A DNA stretch of 64,000 nucleotides from Edwardsiella piscicida (GTDB taxonomy: Bacteria; Pseudomonadota; Gammaproteobacteria; Enterobacterales; Enterobacteriaceae). Each line of letters opens with the position of its first letter. Position 1 is the first letter of the stretch. Below the pieces are notes generated by a model, which made no database searches, was not told the origin of the DNA, and saw nothing but the letters and a program-made list of their open reading frames with translations. Positions 1 to 8,510 of the stretch are shown here, in pieces. Location of the stretch: positions 2,879,467 to 2,943,466 of the forward strand of contig NZ_MPNU01000001.1 in the NCBI RefSeq assembly GCF_001896205.1, written 5' to 3'. Position numbers and translations under genes: made by a program.

Positions 1-1021
1 GCTCGTCGCTGCCGCTGTAGTATTTTTGCCAGTTCTGCGGGGCTTCCAGCATCGCCGTTTCAATCGCCTGGCGCAGACCGGAACACTGCTCCGGCCCATA
101 CATTTCCTCTTCGATGTGGCACAGGCTGAACAGCGCCTCACGCAGGGCGAAGGTCAGCGCCGGGCCGACCTTCAGGATCGCAAAGTGGTTGTCCACCAGC
201 TCGCGGTAGGCGCGATCGGTCTGGTAATCGGTGGAGTGGGCCTCGAACACCTGGTGCGGGTAATCCGCCAGCACCTGGCTGAGCGCCTGGGCCTGCTGCG
301 GGCGAAAATCGATCACCCCGGTATGGTCAAACTCGACGCCCGGCTGTACGACCAGGCCGATGACGCGGTTCCAGCATTCGGCGATCCCGGCGCGGGCAAA
401 GGCTTCGCGGTGACACTCGATGGTCTGGCGCGCCGCCTGCGGCGAGGTGACCTCCAGCGTATCGATATGCTCTTTGGCGCCGCCCGGCACCGGCACTTCG
501 GTACCGATAACGTACACCAGCTGGCTACGGCCAACCTGTTCACGGGCGGTGCGCTCGGCGATGGCGGCCAGACGTGCGGCGCGCTCGGCGACCGTGGCAT
601 CGCTCAGCGGCACCGGATCGTCGGCGCAGGACATGCTGCAATCGAGATGGATTTTTTGGAAACCGGCGGCCACGTAGGCGGCGATCAGGGTGTCGGCGTG
701 GGCCATCGCCTCGGCGGCCGGCAGGTGCTGCCAGCGGTTAGGGCCCAAATGGTCGCCGCCCAGGATCAGGTTGGCTAACGGGAACTGCAGTAAATCGGCC
801 TGGCGACAGACATAGTCGCGAAAATCGGCCGGCGTCATCCCGGTGTAGCCGCCAAACTGATCCACCTGGTTGGAGGTGGCTTCGATCAGCAGGAGCGAGT
901 CGTCCTGCAGCGCCTGCTCCATCGCGGCCTCAATCACCAGCGGATGGGCAGAGCAGACTGAATAGATACCGACCGGCTCACCGGCCTTGTGACGCTGTAC
1001 GAGCTGTTCTAACTGATGCAT
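1..1021 (-). CDS. kbaZ: D-tagatose-1,6-bisphosphate aldolase subunit KbaZ (3'-truncated by window edge)
   Basis: Non-catalytic partner of the class II tagatose-1,6-bisphosphate aldolase KbaY/AgaY. It stabilises the catalytic subunit in N-acetylgalactosamine, galactosamine or galactitol breakdown. About 340 residues are visible. The N-terminus carries [13 protein letters not shown], then [56 protein letters not shown] and QPGVEFDH, all hallmarks of the GatZ/KbaZ family. Wording such as [12 protein letters not shown] and HLDCSMSC is closer to KbaZ than GatZ. The start is the ATG at 1021, with GGAG seven bases upstream. It lies 49 bp downstream of agaR on the same strand, so probably one operon. 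The C-terminal part lies outside the window. GatZ is the only realistic alternative. Confidence 0.88.
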   Translation of the reverse strand, partial: MHQLEQLVQRHKAGEPVGIYSVCSAHPLVIEAAMEQALQDDSLLLIEATSNQVDQFGGYTGMTPADFRDYVCRQADLLQFPLANLILGGDHLGPNRWQHLPAAEAMAHADTLIAAYVAAGFQKIHLDCSMSCADDPVPLSDATVAERAARLAAIAERTAREQVGRSQLVYVIGTEVPVPGGAKEHIDTLEVTSPQAARQTIECHREAFARAGIAECWNRVIGLVVQPGVEFDHTGVIDFRPQQAQALSQVLADYPHQVFEAHSTDYQTDRAYRELVDNHFAILKVGPALTFALREALFSLCHIEEEMYGPEQCSGLRQAIETAMLEAPQNWQKYYSGSDE

Positions 1022-1070
1022 CAAAATACTCCACAATAAACACGGGCCGGTTTACCGTGGAGTCAGCGCG

Positions 1071-1850
1071 TCACTTCTCTTTTTCAGCGATAATCACTTC
1101 AACGTGTGCTTCCCGCAGACGCTCGACGTACTCGTCGGGAATGCCGGAATCCGTGACCAGAATATCGATATCAGCGAAGTCCCGGATCATGTGGTAGCCG
1201 CGCTTGCCAAACTTGGTCGAGTCGGCAACGGCGATCACCTGATCGGAGATCTCACACATCAAGCGGTTAAGACTGGCTTCCTGCTCATTGTGTGTGGTGA
1301 TACCCGCCCGCAAATCGAAACCATCCACCCCGAGAAAAACCTTGTCGAAACAGAAGTTTTTCAAACAGGCTTCGGCCTGCGAGCCTGAAAAAGACATTGC
1401 GCTCTTACGTAACACCCCGCCGGTGCAGACCACTTCCACTCCCGGCGAGGAGACGAGCTCCACGGCGACATCCAGACCGTTAGTCATGACCACCACGTTC
1501 TCCAGGCCCCGCAGGTGCCCGGCGATCTCACGGGTCGTCGTACCAGAATCCAGAATCACCGCGTCACCGCTGTTAATCAGCTTGGCCGCCGCCAGACCTA
1601 TCTGAGACTTCACACCGCTGTTGCGGTGGCGCTTCTCGTGGACGCTCAGTTCGGCGATCACCCCGGTATTAGGGATTGCCGCGCCGTGCGAACGCACGAT
1701 GTAGCCGTTCTCTTCCAGAAAAGTCAGGTCACTGCGGATGGTGACGCTTGAGACGTTAAACCGTGCGGCCAACTCCTCAACGCGTGCCTTCCCTTGGGCG
1801 GTCACTACGTTGAAGATTTCCATGCGCCTTTCGATTGCTGCCGCTTTCAC
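1071..1850 (-). CDS. agaR: DeoR-family transcriptional repressor, AgaR-like
   Basis: Sugar-phosphate-responsive repressor. The N-terminal DeoR helix-turn-helix (about residues 5-60, ARVEELAARFNVSSVTIRSDL) is followed by the sugar-isomerase-like sensor domain with DSGTTT and TNGLDVA. The protein has 259 residues; E. coli AgaR has 269 and shares features such as FDKVFLGVD and THNEQEASLNR. The start is GTG at 1850 with AAGGGG seven bases upstream; an internal ATG at 1823 is a weaker alternative. It sits directly upstream of kbaZ, so the likely target is this aminosugar/galactitol operon. Its own upstream region holds phased CTTTC repeats that could be its operators. The inducer is not deducible from sequence. 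Confidence 0.85.
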   Translation of the reverse strand: MKAAAIERRMEIFNVVTAQGKARVEELAARFNVSSVTIRSDLTFLEENGYIVRSHGAAIPNTGVIAELSVHEKRHRNSGVKSQIGLAAAKLINSGDAVILDSGTTTREIAGHLRGLENVVVMTNGLDVAVELVSSPGVEVVCTGGVLRKSAMSFSGSQAEACLKNFCFDKVFLGVDGFDLRAGITTHNEQEASLNRLMCEISDQVIAVADSTKFGKRGYHMIRDFADIDILVTDSGIPDEYVERLREAHVEVIIAEKEK

Positions 1851-1918
1851 TTTTGTCCCCTTACGAAACCGGTTAAAGCGAACTTCAACAGGCCTCGACC
1901 TAAGATTAATAACATTAC

Positions 1919-1991
1919 GATTGCTTTCAACACAAACAACCGAAAAATATGATTGCTTTCACAAACTTTCGAATAACAGCCAAAGACTTTC
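1919..1991. promoter_or_regulatory. Candidate AgaR/DeoR operator: four phased CTTTC repeats
   Basis: CTTTC occurs at 1924-1928, 1956-1960, 1966-1970 and 1987-1991. The first two are embedded in the longer repeat GATTGCTTTCA. Start-to-start distances are 32, 10 and 21 bp, close to 3, 1 and 2 turns of DNA, so the motifs lie on one helical face. DeoR-family AgaR sites in E. coli are built from repeated CTTTC-like elements. Binding by this AgaR is an inference from motif and position, about 70-140 bp before its start codon. Confidence 0.55.
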
Positions 1992-2409
1992 AAAACGATC
2001 TCGTTCACAGCCTGTCCGCGGCGCTCCGCCGCCCGCTGTCGGGCGTACGCACCACCGGAGAGCAGAGACAGACCCCGGCATATCCCGCCGCGGCGGCGGT
2101 CATGCCCTGTTTCTGCGCATCTGGCTGCACACTGTCATGGTAGCAAACGAAAACCATCTTCTTCGTTAAGTTACGCAAAAAATGAAATAAAAAACAAATA
2201 AAAGCGATCGGCGTAAAAACACACAACGACACCGAACCGAGGGGGGAAAAAACGCCTTAACCCGTCGCATTACGCGCGCTTTTCATCCCACATAACGCTT
2301 TGCCCGCTATTTATCCAAAGATCACCCCCGGAAAGCAAGCGTTAAATCCGCCACCCGCGGCGCGCTGGCGCCGCCAAACGGCCCGATACCGACGAGGATC
2401 CGACAATAC

Positions 2410-2439
2410 CTTTCGAATACCTTCGCGATAATGCGAAAG
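2410..2439. promoter_or_regulatory. Inverted CTTTCG/CGAAAG element resembling the agaR operator motif
   Basis: CTTTCG at 2410-2415 and CGAAAG at 2434-2439 form an inverted pair. The left arm CTTTCGAATAC closely matches the agaR-proximal copy CTTTCGAATAA at 1966. It could be a distal operator or a remnant of one serving a lost gene. Confidence 0.3.
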
Positions 2440-2530
2440 TAAAAACAATCAGATATCGGCAATAACACAGAAAAAGAAAAGGAAGGAAAAACGAGAAGAT
2501 CGACGGGGCGACGACGGCGCCCCGCCGCGG

Positions 2531-3436
2531 TCAACGACGCAGCAGACGCCGCGCGCCGAGGATCAGCGAGACGAGAAGCCCCCCCAGCAGGATACCGAAC
2601 AGCATGTTCAGCAGCGACGGCCCGATGCCGCCCAGCAGCATCCCAACGCTGGGCAGGCCAACGGCGGACTGACTCAGGGCCGCGATGCCGTGATGCAGCC
2701 AGGGCAGTCCGTGTACCACGATGCCGCCCCCCACCATAAACATGGCGGCCGTTCCGGCCACCGACAGCAGGCGCATCAGCCAGGGGGCGGCATTCAGCAG
2801 CCCCCGCCCCAGGCTGCGCGCCAGCCTACCCGGGCGGGCGCTCAGCCACAGCCCGGCGTCATCCAGCTTCACGATCAGCGCCACCAGGCCATACACGCCC
2901 AGGGTCATCACCAGCGCGATGCCGCACAGCACCAGCACCTGCTGCACAAACGTCGCGCTGGCGACCGTACCCAGCGTAATCGCCACGATCTCAGCGGAAA
3001 GAATGAAGTCGGTGCGGATAGCTCCCTTCACCTTCTCGCGCTCATAGGCCTGCATATCGTCCGGCAGCGCCGGCTCGGCGTGCTGCGGCGCCTGCCCACG
3101 CTGCAGCCATTGATGGGCCAGCTTCTCTGCACCTTCGTAGCACAAAAATGCGCCGCCCAGCATCAGCAGCGGCGTAATCAGCCAGGGCGCCAGGGCGCTG
3201 ATCAGCAGGGCCAGCGGCACCAGGATCGCCTTGTTCAGCAGGGAGCCGCGCGCCACCGCCCACACCACCGGCAGCTCACGATCGGCGTTGACGCCGCTCA
3301 CCTGCTGCGCATTGAGCGCCAGATCGTCACCCAGTACCCCGGCGGTCTTGCGCGCCGCCATCTTACTCATCAACGCCACATCATCCAGCAGTGAGGCGAT
3401 ATCATCAATCAGGGTCAATAAACTGCTGCCGGCCAC
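2531..3436 (-). CDS. yedI: DUF808 inner-membrane protein YedI
   Basis: Integral membrane protein of unknown biochemical function (DUF808 family). Family signatures are clear: [18 protein letters not shown] at the N-terminus, [39 protein letters not shown], and a C-terminal glycine-rich membrane segment [12 protein letters not shown]. The protein has 301 residues; E. coli YedI has 305. The start is the GTG at 3436, preceded by AAAGGA; the longer frame back to 3514 adds a tail not seen in the family. In E. coli yedI is at another locus, so its place next to pbpG is a local rearrangement. Confidence 0.85.
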   Translation of the reverse strand: MAGSSLLTLIDDIASLLDDVALMSKMAARKTAGVLGDDLALNAQQVSGVNADRELPVVWAVARGSLLNKAILVPLALLISALAPWLITPLLMLGGAFLCYEGAEKLAHQWLQRGQAPQHAEPALPDDMQAYEREKVKGAIRTDFILSAEIVAITLGTVASATFVQQVLVLCGIALVMTLGVYGLVALIVKLDDAGLWLSARPGRLARSLGRGLLNAAPWLMRLLSVAGTAAMFMVGGGIVVHGLPWLHHGIAALSQSAVGLPSVGMLLGGIGPSLLNMLFGILLGGLLVSLILGARRLLRR

Positions 3437-3532
3437 CGTCACTATCCTTTCAATAATATTAACGTGCTCATCATAAGCCGCCGCCGCAAAAAAGTCGTGC
3501 GCCAACCGGCGCACGCAGACAGCATTCCACTC

Positions 3533-3554
3533 ACCGCCCCGCCAGCGGGGCGGT
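3533..3554 (-). terminator. GC-rich hairpin between pbpG and yedI
   Basis: ACCGCCCC and GGGGCGGT form an 8-bp stem six bases after the pbpG stop. There is no downstream T-run, so it may only be an attenuating or RNA-stabilising stem. Confidence 0.4.
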
Positions 3555-3559
3555 AAATA

Positions 3560-4489
3560 TCAGTTTTCGGCCAGACGCTGGCCCAGGTTTTTCTGCTGCT
3601 TATAGCTCAGCGCCGCCGCCGGAACCGGGGCGGACTTCCCCGTCAGCATCCATTCGCGCAGCCGATTGGCATCGGCGAAGTGGGTATACTTGCCAAAGGC
3701 ATCCAATACCACCAGCGCCACCGGGCGACCGCCGATCACCGTCCGCATCGCCAGGCAGTGCCCCGCCTGGTTGGTAAAGCCGGTCTTGGTCATCTGGATA
3801 TTCCACTTGTCATTGCGCAGCAGGTGGTTGGTGTTGTTAAAGGTTTCCGTATAGGTCGGATGGGCAAAGGTGACGCTCTTGGTCTCCGTGGTGCTCAGCT
3901 CGCCGATCAGCGGATAGCCTTTCGCCGCCTGCAGCAGTTTGACCAGATCGCGGGCGCTCGACACGTTGTTCGGCGACAGCCCGGTGGGCTCCACGTAATG
4001 CGTGCGGGTCATCCCCAGCGCCCGGGCCTTGGCGTTCATCGCCCGGATAAACGCGTCGTAGCCGCCGGGATAGTGATGCGCCAGCGTCGCGGCGGCGCGG
4101 TTCTCCGACGACATCAGCGCCAGCAGCAGCATTTGACGCCGGGTCAGCTCGCTACCCACCCGCACCCGGGAAAAGACGCCCTTCAGCTCTTTGGTACGGT
4201 GAATGTCGACCGCGATAACCTCATCCAGATTGGGGTGCGCATCCAGCGTCACCATCGCCGTCATCAGCTTGGTTATCGAGGCGATCGGCACCTGCACATC
4301 GGGGTGGCTGGCATAGATCACCTGGTGATTATTCATATCCACCACCATCGCACTGCCCGAGGCCAGCGCCAGCGGCGCACGCGGCGCGGCGGCGGCGATC
4401 GGCTCGCGTGCCTGAGCGGCCGGCAGCGCGCTGATGCCGCCGCCCAGAATCAACAGACTTAATAGGGAATAACGGAGTTTAACAGCCAT
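3560..4489 (-). CDS. pbpG: D-alanyl-D-alanine endopeptidase (penicillin-binding protein 7)
   Basis: Periplasmic low-molecular-weight penicillin-binding protein that cuts D-Ala-meso-DAP cross-links in peptidoglycan. A signal peptide runs to about AQA at residue 27. The three serine-peptidase motifs are present: SITK with the nucleophile Ser71 and Lys74, SEN at 128-130, and KTG at 235-237. Its 309 residues are typical of PbpG. The start is ATG 4489; the upstream RBS is weak (GAAGA). E. coli also has pbpG within a few genes of dusC, so the pbpG-dusC neighbourhood is conserved although the genes between differ here. Confidence 0.93.
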   Translation of the reverse strand: MAVKLRYSLLSLLILGGGISALPAAQAREPIAAAAPRAPLALASGSAMVVDMNNHQVIYASHPDVQVPIASITKLMTAMVTLDAHPNLDEVIAVDIHRTKELKGVFSRVRVGSELTRRQMLLLALMSSENRAAATLAHHYPGGYDAFIRAMNAKARALGMTRTHYVEPTGLSPNNVSSARDLVKLLQAAKGYPLIGELSTTETKSVTFAHPTYTETFNNTNHLLRNDKWNIQMTKTGFTNQAGHCLAMRTVIGGRPVALVVLDAFGKYTHFADANRLREWMLTGKSAPVPAAALSYKQQKNLGQRLAEN

Positions 4490-4892
4490 GTTTCTTCATT
4501 AATCTCACAAGGAATGGACCCGGTATACGCCGGGAAGCCCGCCGCACTGATGACCGACAGCGGTCCACGGGCAGGAGTACGGAGCCAAACGTCATACCCA
4601 TCATGCGTTTACGCTCCTCAGCACCCTTCGTCCGCTCAGACGGCGCCGCGTGACGGAGCGTGCGGCACACAGCCTAATCGCTCGCTCGAAAGGCAGCAAA
4701 AATAAAAATGTTTCCGTATGTGAATCGCCGGGCGGCGGCGACGGCGCGAAATATCGCCGCGCGACGGCGCGAAAAAACACACGAAAGGATGCCATTGACT
4801 ATAGTTGTTTTATCAGAGGGATACCCGGAAAAAACGCCCTGCGCTGCCCGCGCGGCGGCGCCGGGATAATAACCTAACGCGGAGAGTGGACT
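4490..4892. other. Intergenic region between divergent pbpG and eamA-like gene
   Basis: 403 bp holding the promoters of both flanking genes. A TTGACT hexamer lies at 4795-4800 without a convincing -10 at the right distance. I see no RNA gene or repeat. The short open frames are not supported by any motif. Confidence 0.5.
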
Positions 4893-5792
4893 ATGGGGCT
4901 AAAAGATACCCTGCTGGCGCTGTTGGTGGTGGCGATCTGGGGCGTGGGATTCGTGGTGATGCAGACGGGGCTGCAGCATTTGCCGCCGCTGCTGCTGGGC
5001 GGTCTACGCTGCCTGCTGCTGGCGCTGCCGGCGGTATTTCTGCTGCCGCGCCCGGCGCTGCCCGCCCATACGCTGATCCTGTATGGACTGCTGATCGGCT
5101 TCGGTCAGTTCGCCTTCCTCTTTTTTGCCCTGCAGGGCGGCCTCAGCGCGGGCGTGGCGGCGATGCTGCTGCAGCTGCAGCTGCTGTTCACGCTGCTGCT
5201 TGGCGCCCTGCTGTTTGGCGAGCGCATCCGCACCAGCCAAATTATCGCCCTGCTGTTTGTCCTCACCGGTCTGGCGCTGCTGCTGCATCCGGGTCTGACG
5301 GGGCTACCGCTGTCGCGCGGGGTCATCCTGCTCGCGCTGGGGGCGGCCCTCTGTCTGGCGCTGGGTAATCTGATTCAGCGCCTGCGCATCCGCGACAACA
5401 TTCAGGGCTCTCTGCCGGCGCTGATCGCCTGGGCGGCACTGGCGCCCATTATTCCCTTCTTCCTGGCCGCCTGGCTGTTTAACGGCGCCCAGGCCACCCT
5501 GACCTCTCTGCGCACGCTGGACTTCAGCGCGCTGCTGGCGCTGATCTATCTGGCCTATATCGCCACCCATCTGGCCTATGCCATCTGGGGGCGATTGCTG
5601 CTGCGCAACCGGGCAACGCACCTGATGCCCTTTACCCTGCTGATCCCGCTGGTGGCGCTGGGAGCCGATCTGCTCACCTACGGCGATCGCCTCAGCCCTG
5701 CCCAGCTCTATAGCCTGCTGCTGATCCTGCTAGGGCTGGCGCTGGCGGTGCTGGGCAACCGCCTGGTGGATTTCCGCCTGGTGCGCCATTAG
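4893..5792 (+). CDS. EamA-family (DMT superfamily) metabolite exporter
   Basis: Ten-helix drug/metabolite transporter, two EamA repeats of five helices each in 299 residues. The opening (LLALLVVAIWGVGFVVMQ) and the segment PPLLLGGLRCLLLALPAVFLLPRP follow E. coli EamA (YdeD), an exporter of cysteine pathway metabolites. Other shared points are QFAFLFFAL and LGALLFGERI. It is strongly hydrophobic with few charges except in loops. The start is ATG 4893, preceded by GGAGAG. It stands alone between pbpG and an ACR3/BASS-type gene. The substrate cannot be assigned from sequence; the EamA symbol itself would be an over-call. Confidence 0.85.
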   Translation: MGLKDTLLALLVVAIWGVGFVVMQTGLQHLPPLLLGGLRCLLLALPAVFLLPRPALPAHTLILYGLLIGFGQFAFLFFALQGGLSAGVAAMLLQLQLLFTLLLGALLFGERIRTSQIIALLFVLTGLALLLHPGLTGLPLSRGVILLALGAALCLALGNLIQRLRIRDNIQGSLPALIAWAALAPIIPFFLAAWLFNGAQATLTSLRTLDFSALLALIYLAYIATHLAYAIWGRLLLRNRATHLMPFTLLIPLVALGADLLTYGDRLSPAQLYSLLLILLGLALAVLGNRLVDFRLVRH

Positions 5793-6129
5793 CGCTGGTG
5801 CCTCTCCCCTACGGCGGCGCGCCGGAAAAACCGCGCGCCGCCGCGATTACCGGGGGATTCCAGGCCGCAAAAATGGCCGGCGTCAGACGTCAAGGACGCC
5901 ATGAGCAATGCCTGGTGCCAGCCTATTTATCTATGCTGCACAGTGCAAATATCCAGGGCAGGCGGGTAAAGGTACTCCCGCGGGACGTCTTGAAACGCCA
6001 ACCATCCCCCCGTTGACAGGCCCCCATATCGTCCCAGCCCCCTTTATCCCTACGTTTCCCGGTATGTTTTGCTCCGCGCTTTCCCGCTATGATGCCCGGC
6101 CAGACTCTTTAACGACGAAGCACGACATC
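5793..6129. other. Intergenic region after the EamA-type gene
   Basis: 337 bp. It begins with a strong GC-rich hairpin (5813-5844), then unstructured GC-rich sequence. TTGACA at 6013-6018 lacks a good -10. No gene seen. Confidence 0.5.
5813..5844 (+). terminator. Hairpin after the EamA-type gene
   Basis: CGGCGGCGCG (5813-5822) pairs with CGCGCCGCCG (5835-5844) around an A-rich loop, 20 bp after the stop. There is no T-run, so termination efficiency is uncertain. Confidence 0.45.
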
Positions 6130-7110
6130 ATGAACGCAATGCGCGACTGGCTGGAGCGGCGCCAGATTACCCTCTATTTTTCTGTCATCCTGCTGGCCGC
6201 GCTGCTGGCCTATACCGCTCCCGTCGCCGGTGAACGGCTCAGCGCCGCCATCACCCCCGCGCTGGCGCTGATGCTGTATGCCACCTTCCTGCAGATGCCC
6301 TTCGCGGAGCTACGGCGCGCCTTACGCCACCCGCGGTTTTTGCTGCCGCTGTTCCTGACCCAGTTTCTGTTGATGCCGGCGCTGGTCGCCCTGCTGCTCC
6401 CCTTTCTGCCGCCCGATCCCCTGCTGCGGCTCGGCGTACTGCTGGTGCTGCTCTCGCCCTGCATCGACTATGTGGTGACATTCGCCCAGCTCGGACGCGC
6501 CGATGCGCGCCTGCTGCTCGCCGCGACGCCGCTGCTGCTGCTGGCGCAAGCGCTGCTGCTCCCGCTCTATCTGCACCTGTTTCTCGGTGAGCTGGCGGCA
6601 GACGTGGTCCGTCCGGCGCCGTTTATTGCGGCGTTTATCGGGTTAATCGTGCTGCCGCTGGGCTTGGCGGCGCTGACCCAGCGGGTATGCCGCCGCCGCT
6701 ACGGGCAGGCCATTGCCGGGGGACTCTCGCTGCTGCCGGTGCCCTCCACCGCCCTGGTCCTGGGGATCATCGTCGCCGCGACCCTGCCGCCGCTCCGTGA
6801 ATCCATCACGCTGGTCTGGCGCGTGATACCGCTCTACCTGGTCTTCGCTGTCGTCGCGCCGCTGATAGGCTGGACGGTGGCGCGGCTGTTCCGCCTTGAG
6901 GCGCCGGCCGGGCGGGCGCTCGCCTTCAGCGCGGCGACCCGTAATTCGCTGGTGGTGCTGCCGCTGGCGCTCGCCGTCCCCGGCGCGATTCCGCTGCTTC
7001 CGGCGGTGATCGTGGCCCAGACGATCGTCGAACTGGCGAGTGAGCTGATGTATATTCGGTGGATACCGCGCCTGGGGGCGCGGAGCAAAGACGCGGGGAG
7101 GACGACCTGA
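6130..7110 (+). CDS. ACR3/bile acid:sodium symporter (BASS) superfamily permease
   Basis: Polytopic inner-membrane carrier of 326 residues with about ten helices. Members of this superfamily include ACR3 arsenite exporters and Na+-coupled organic anion carriers. The segment LLSPCIDYVVTF puts a cysteine (Cys111) in the helix where ACR3 proteins carry their essential Cys. The later FSAATRNSLVVLPLALA motif is the conserved SxxTRNS-type region of the family. I chose ATG 6130 because the frame upstream (to 5908) has no membrane-protein character. No arsR or arsC lies nearby, so an arsenic role is only suggested. Confidence 0.72.
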   Translation: MNAMRDWLERRQITLYFSVILLAALLAYTAPVAGERLSAAITPALALMLYATFLQMPFAELRRALRHPRFLLPLFLTQFLLMPALVALLLPFLPPDPLLRLGVLLVLLSPCIDYVVTFAQLGRADARLLLAATPLLLLAQALLLPLYLHLFLGELAADVVRPAPFIAAFIGLIVLPLGLAALTQRVCRRRYGQAIAGGLSLLPVPSTALVLGIIVAATLPPLRESITLVWRVIPLYLVFAVVAPLIGWTVARLFRLEAPAGRALAFSAATRNSLVVLPLALAVPGAIPLLPAVIVAQTIVELASELMYIRWIPRLGARSKDAGRTT

Positions 7111-7122
7111 TGCCTCACCCCG

Positions 7123-8079
7123 CTATTGGGTGGGCTCCAGCGCGCCGATGGCCGCCGCGATCGCGCGGCTATCCATCAGCGGACGAACCTGACGGAACAG
7201 GGCGTCGGCCTGGGGGTACTCCTTACGAAGGTAGCTCAGCCACTGCTTGATGCGCGCCACGTGATACAGCCCGGTATCCCCCTGCTTCTCCAGCCGGGCG
7301 TAGCGCTGCAGCAGCGTGACCACCTGCGGCCACGGCATCTTCGGCGCATTCTCTTTGATAACCCGGCTCAGGTTGGGGATATTCAGCGCGCCGCGCCCGA
7401 TCATCAGCGCATCGCACCCGGTCTGCGCCAGACACGCCTGGGCACTGGCGTAGTCCCAGATCTCGCCGTTGGCGATCACCGGGATCCGCAGGCGGCGACG
7501 GATCTCGCCGATCGCCGCCCAGTTGATCCGATCGGCGCGGTAGCCATCCTCTTTGGTGCGACCGTGCACCACCAGCTCCGTCGCCCCGCCCTGCTGCACC
7601 GCATCGGCGATTTCAACACGCTGGCTGTCGCACGCCCAGCCCAGACGCACCTTCACCGTCAGCGGCAGGTGCGCCGGTATCGCCTGACGCATCGCCTGCA
7701 CTCCGGCGTAAATCAGCGCCGGATCTTTTAAGAGCGTGGCGCCGCCGCCGCTGCCGTTAACCGCCTTCGAAGGGCAGCCGCAGTTGAAGTCCACCCCCGG
7801 CGAGCCCAGCGTCACCGCGCGCAGGGCGTTCTCCGCCAGCCAGTGCGGCGACTGTCCCAGCAGCTGAATGCGCACGGGCGTGCCGCTCAGGGTCTGACTG
7901 CGGCGGTGCAGCTCCGGGCACAGGCGGTAGAACACCCTCTCCGGCAGCAGCCTGTCCACCACCCGCACAAACTCGGTGATGCACAGATCGTAGTCGTTCA
8001 CCTCGCTGAGCAGCTCGCGCACCAGGGCATCCAGCACCCCTTCCATCGGCGCCAGCAGCACCCGTTTCACTTTCAGCAT
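7123..8079 (-). CDS. dusC: tRNA-dihydrouridine(16) synthase DusC
   Basis: FMN-dependent NADPH enzyme that reduces U16 of tRNAs to dihydrouridine. TIM-barrel signatures are [17 protein letters not shown] at the N-terminus, [21 protein letters not shown] around the catalytic cysteine, [17 protein letters not shown] and VIANGEIWD. The last segment, [20 protein letters not shown], is diagnostic for DusC rather than DusA or DusB. The product has 318 residues (E. coli 315). The start is ATG 8079 with AAGGA eight bases upstream; the open frame extends further but without homology. It is convergent with the ACR3-type gene, 12 bp between stops. Confidence 0.94.
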   Translation of the reverse strand: MLKVKRVLLAPMEGVLDALVRELLSEVNDYDLCITEFVRVVDRLLPERVFYRLCPELHRRSQTLSGTPVRIQLLGQSPHWLAENALRAVTLGSPGVDFNCGCPSKAVNGSGGGATLLKDPALIYAGVQAMRQAIPAHLPLTVKVRLGWACDSQRVEIADAVQQGGATELVVHGRTKEDGYRADRINWAAIGEIRRRLRIPVIANGEIWDYASAQACLAQTGCDALMIGRGALNIPNLSRVIKENAPKMPWPQVVTLLQRYARLEKQGDTGLYHVARIKQWLSYLRKEYPQADALFRQVRPLMDSRAIAAAIGALEPTQ

Positions 8080-8162
8080 CGCGTTATCCTTAGACTCTCC
8101 CCTCACGCCATGCGTGACCGGCGCAGAGAGTACTGCGTTCCCCGCCGGTCCGCAACGGGGCT

Positions 8163-8435
8163 TCACGCGTCGCCGTCGCGCCGCCGCCAGCCGTCCCAGG
8201 GGGTATCCGCGGGGGGCGTCTCTGACTGCAGGGAATCCAGATACAGCGCTTCGACCTTGGCGCGGGCCCAGGGGGTCCGACGCAGAAACTTCAGGCTGGA
8301 TTTAATGCTGGGATCGCTCAAAAAGCAGTTGATGGCGATGCGGCGGCCGAGCTCCGGCCAGCCGTAGCGCGTGACCAGCGCCGTCAGCAGGGCTTCCAGG
8401 GTGATCCCGTGCAGGGGATCGCGTGATGGGTTCAT
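8163..8435 (-). CDS. VF530 (DUF2132) family small DNA-binding-like protein
   Basis: Small cytoplasmic protein of 90 residues. The core [31 protein letters not shown] and [19 protein letters not shown] is the VF530 domain, a double-wound helical fold reported to resemble DNA-binding proteins. No enzymatic motif is present. The start is ATG 8435; longer starts up to 8495 add sequence not found in the family. The tail after about residue 65 is proline- and charge-rich and variable. It lies between uvrB and dusC on the same strand, 75 bp downstream of uvrB. Function unknown. Confidence 0.82.
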   Translation of the reverse strand: MNPSRDPLHGITLEALLTALVTRYGWPELGRRIAINCFLSDPSIKSSLKFLRRTPWARAKVEALYLDSLQSETPPADTPWDGWRRRDGDA

Positions 8436-8510
8436 AGTGTTTCCGCTTGGCATAACAGGGGGGCTTACCCTAACGGCACTCGGGCCGACGGGCAAGCAAA
8501 AGCTGCGCCC

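Larger units (their letters stand above)
1851..2530. other. Long intergenic region upstream of agaR
   Basis: No convincing gene in 680 bp. It contains the promoter side of agaR with several CTTTC motifs (see the repeat feature), an AT-rich patch near 2160-2215, and a second CTTTCG...CGAAAG inverted element near 2410-2439. The short open frames here have no family resemblance that I recognise. Confidence 0.6.

Noticed and set aside
2005-2232. Small open frame of 75 residues between agaR and yedI
   Set aside because: No ribosome binding site, no homology that I recognise, and it overlaps the regulatory and AT-rich region.
6013-6018. TTGACA as a promoter for the ACR3/BASS-type gene
   Set aside because: No acceptable -10 sequence at 15-19 bp.
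5908-6129. N-terminal extension of the ACR3/BASS-type protein
   Set aside because: The extra 74 residues are polar and proline-rich with no family match; ATG 6130 starts the membrane protein properly.
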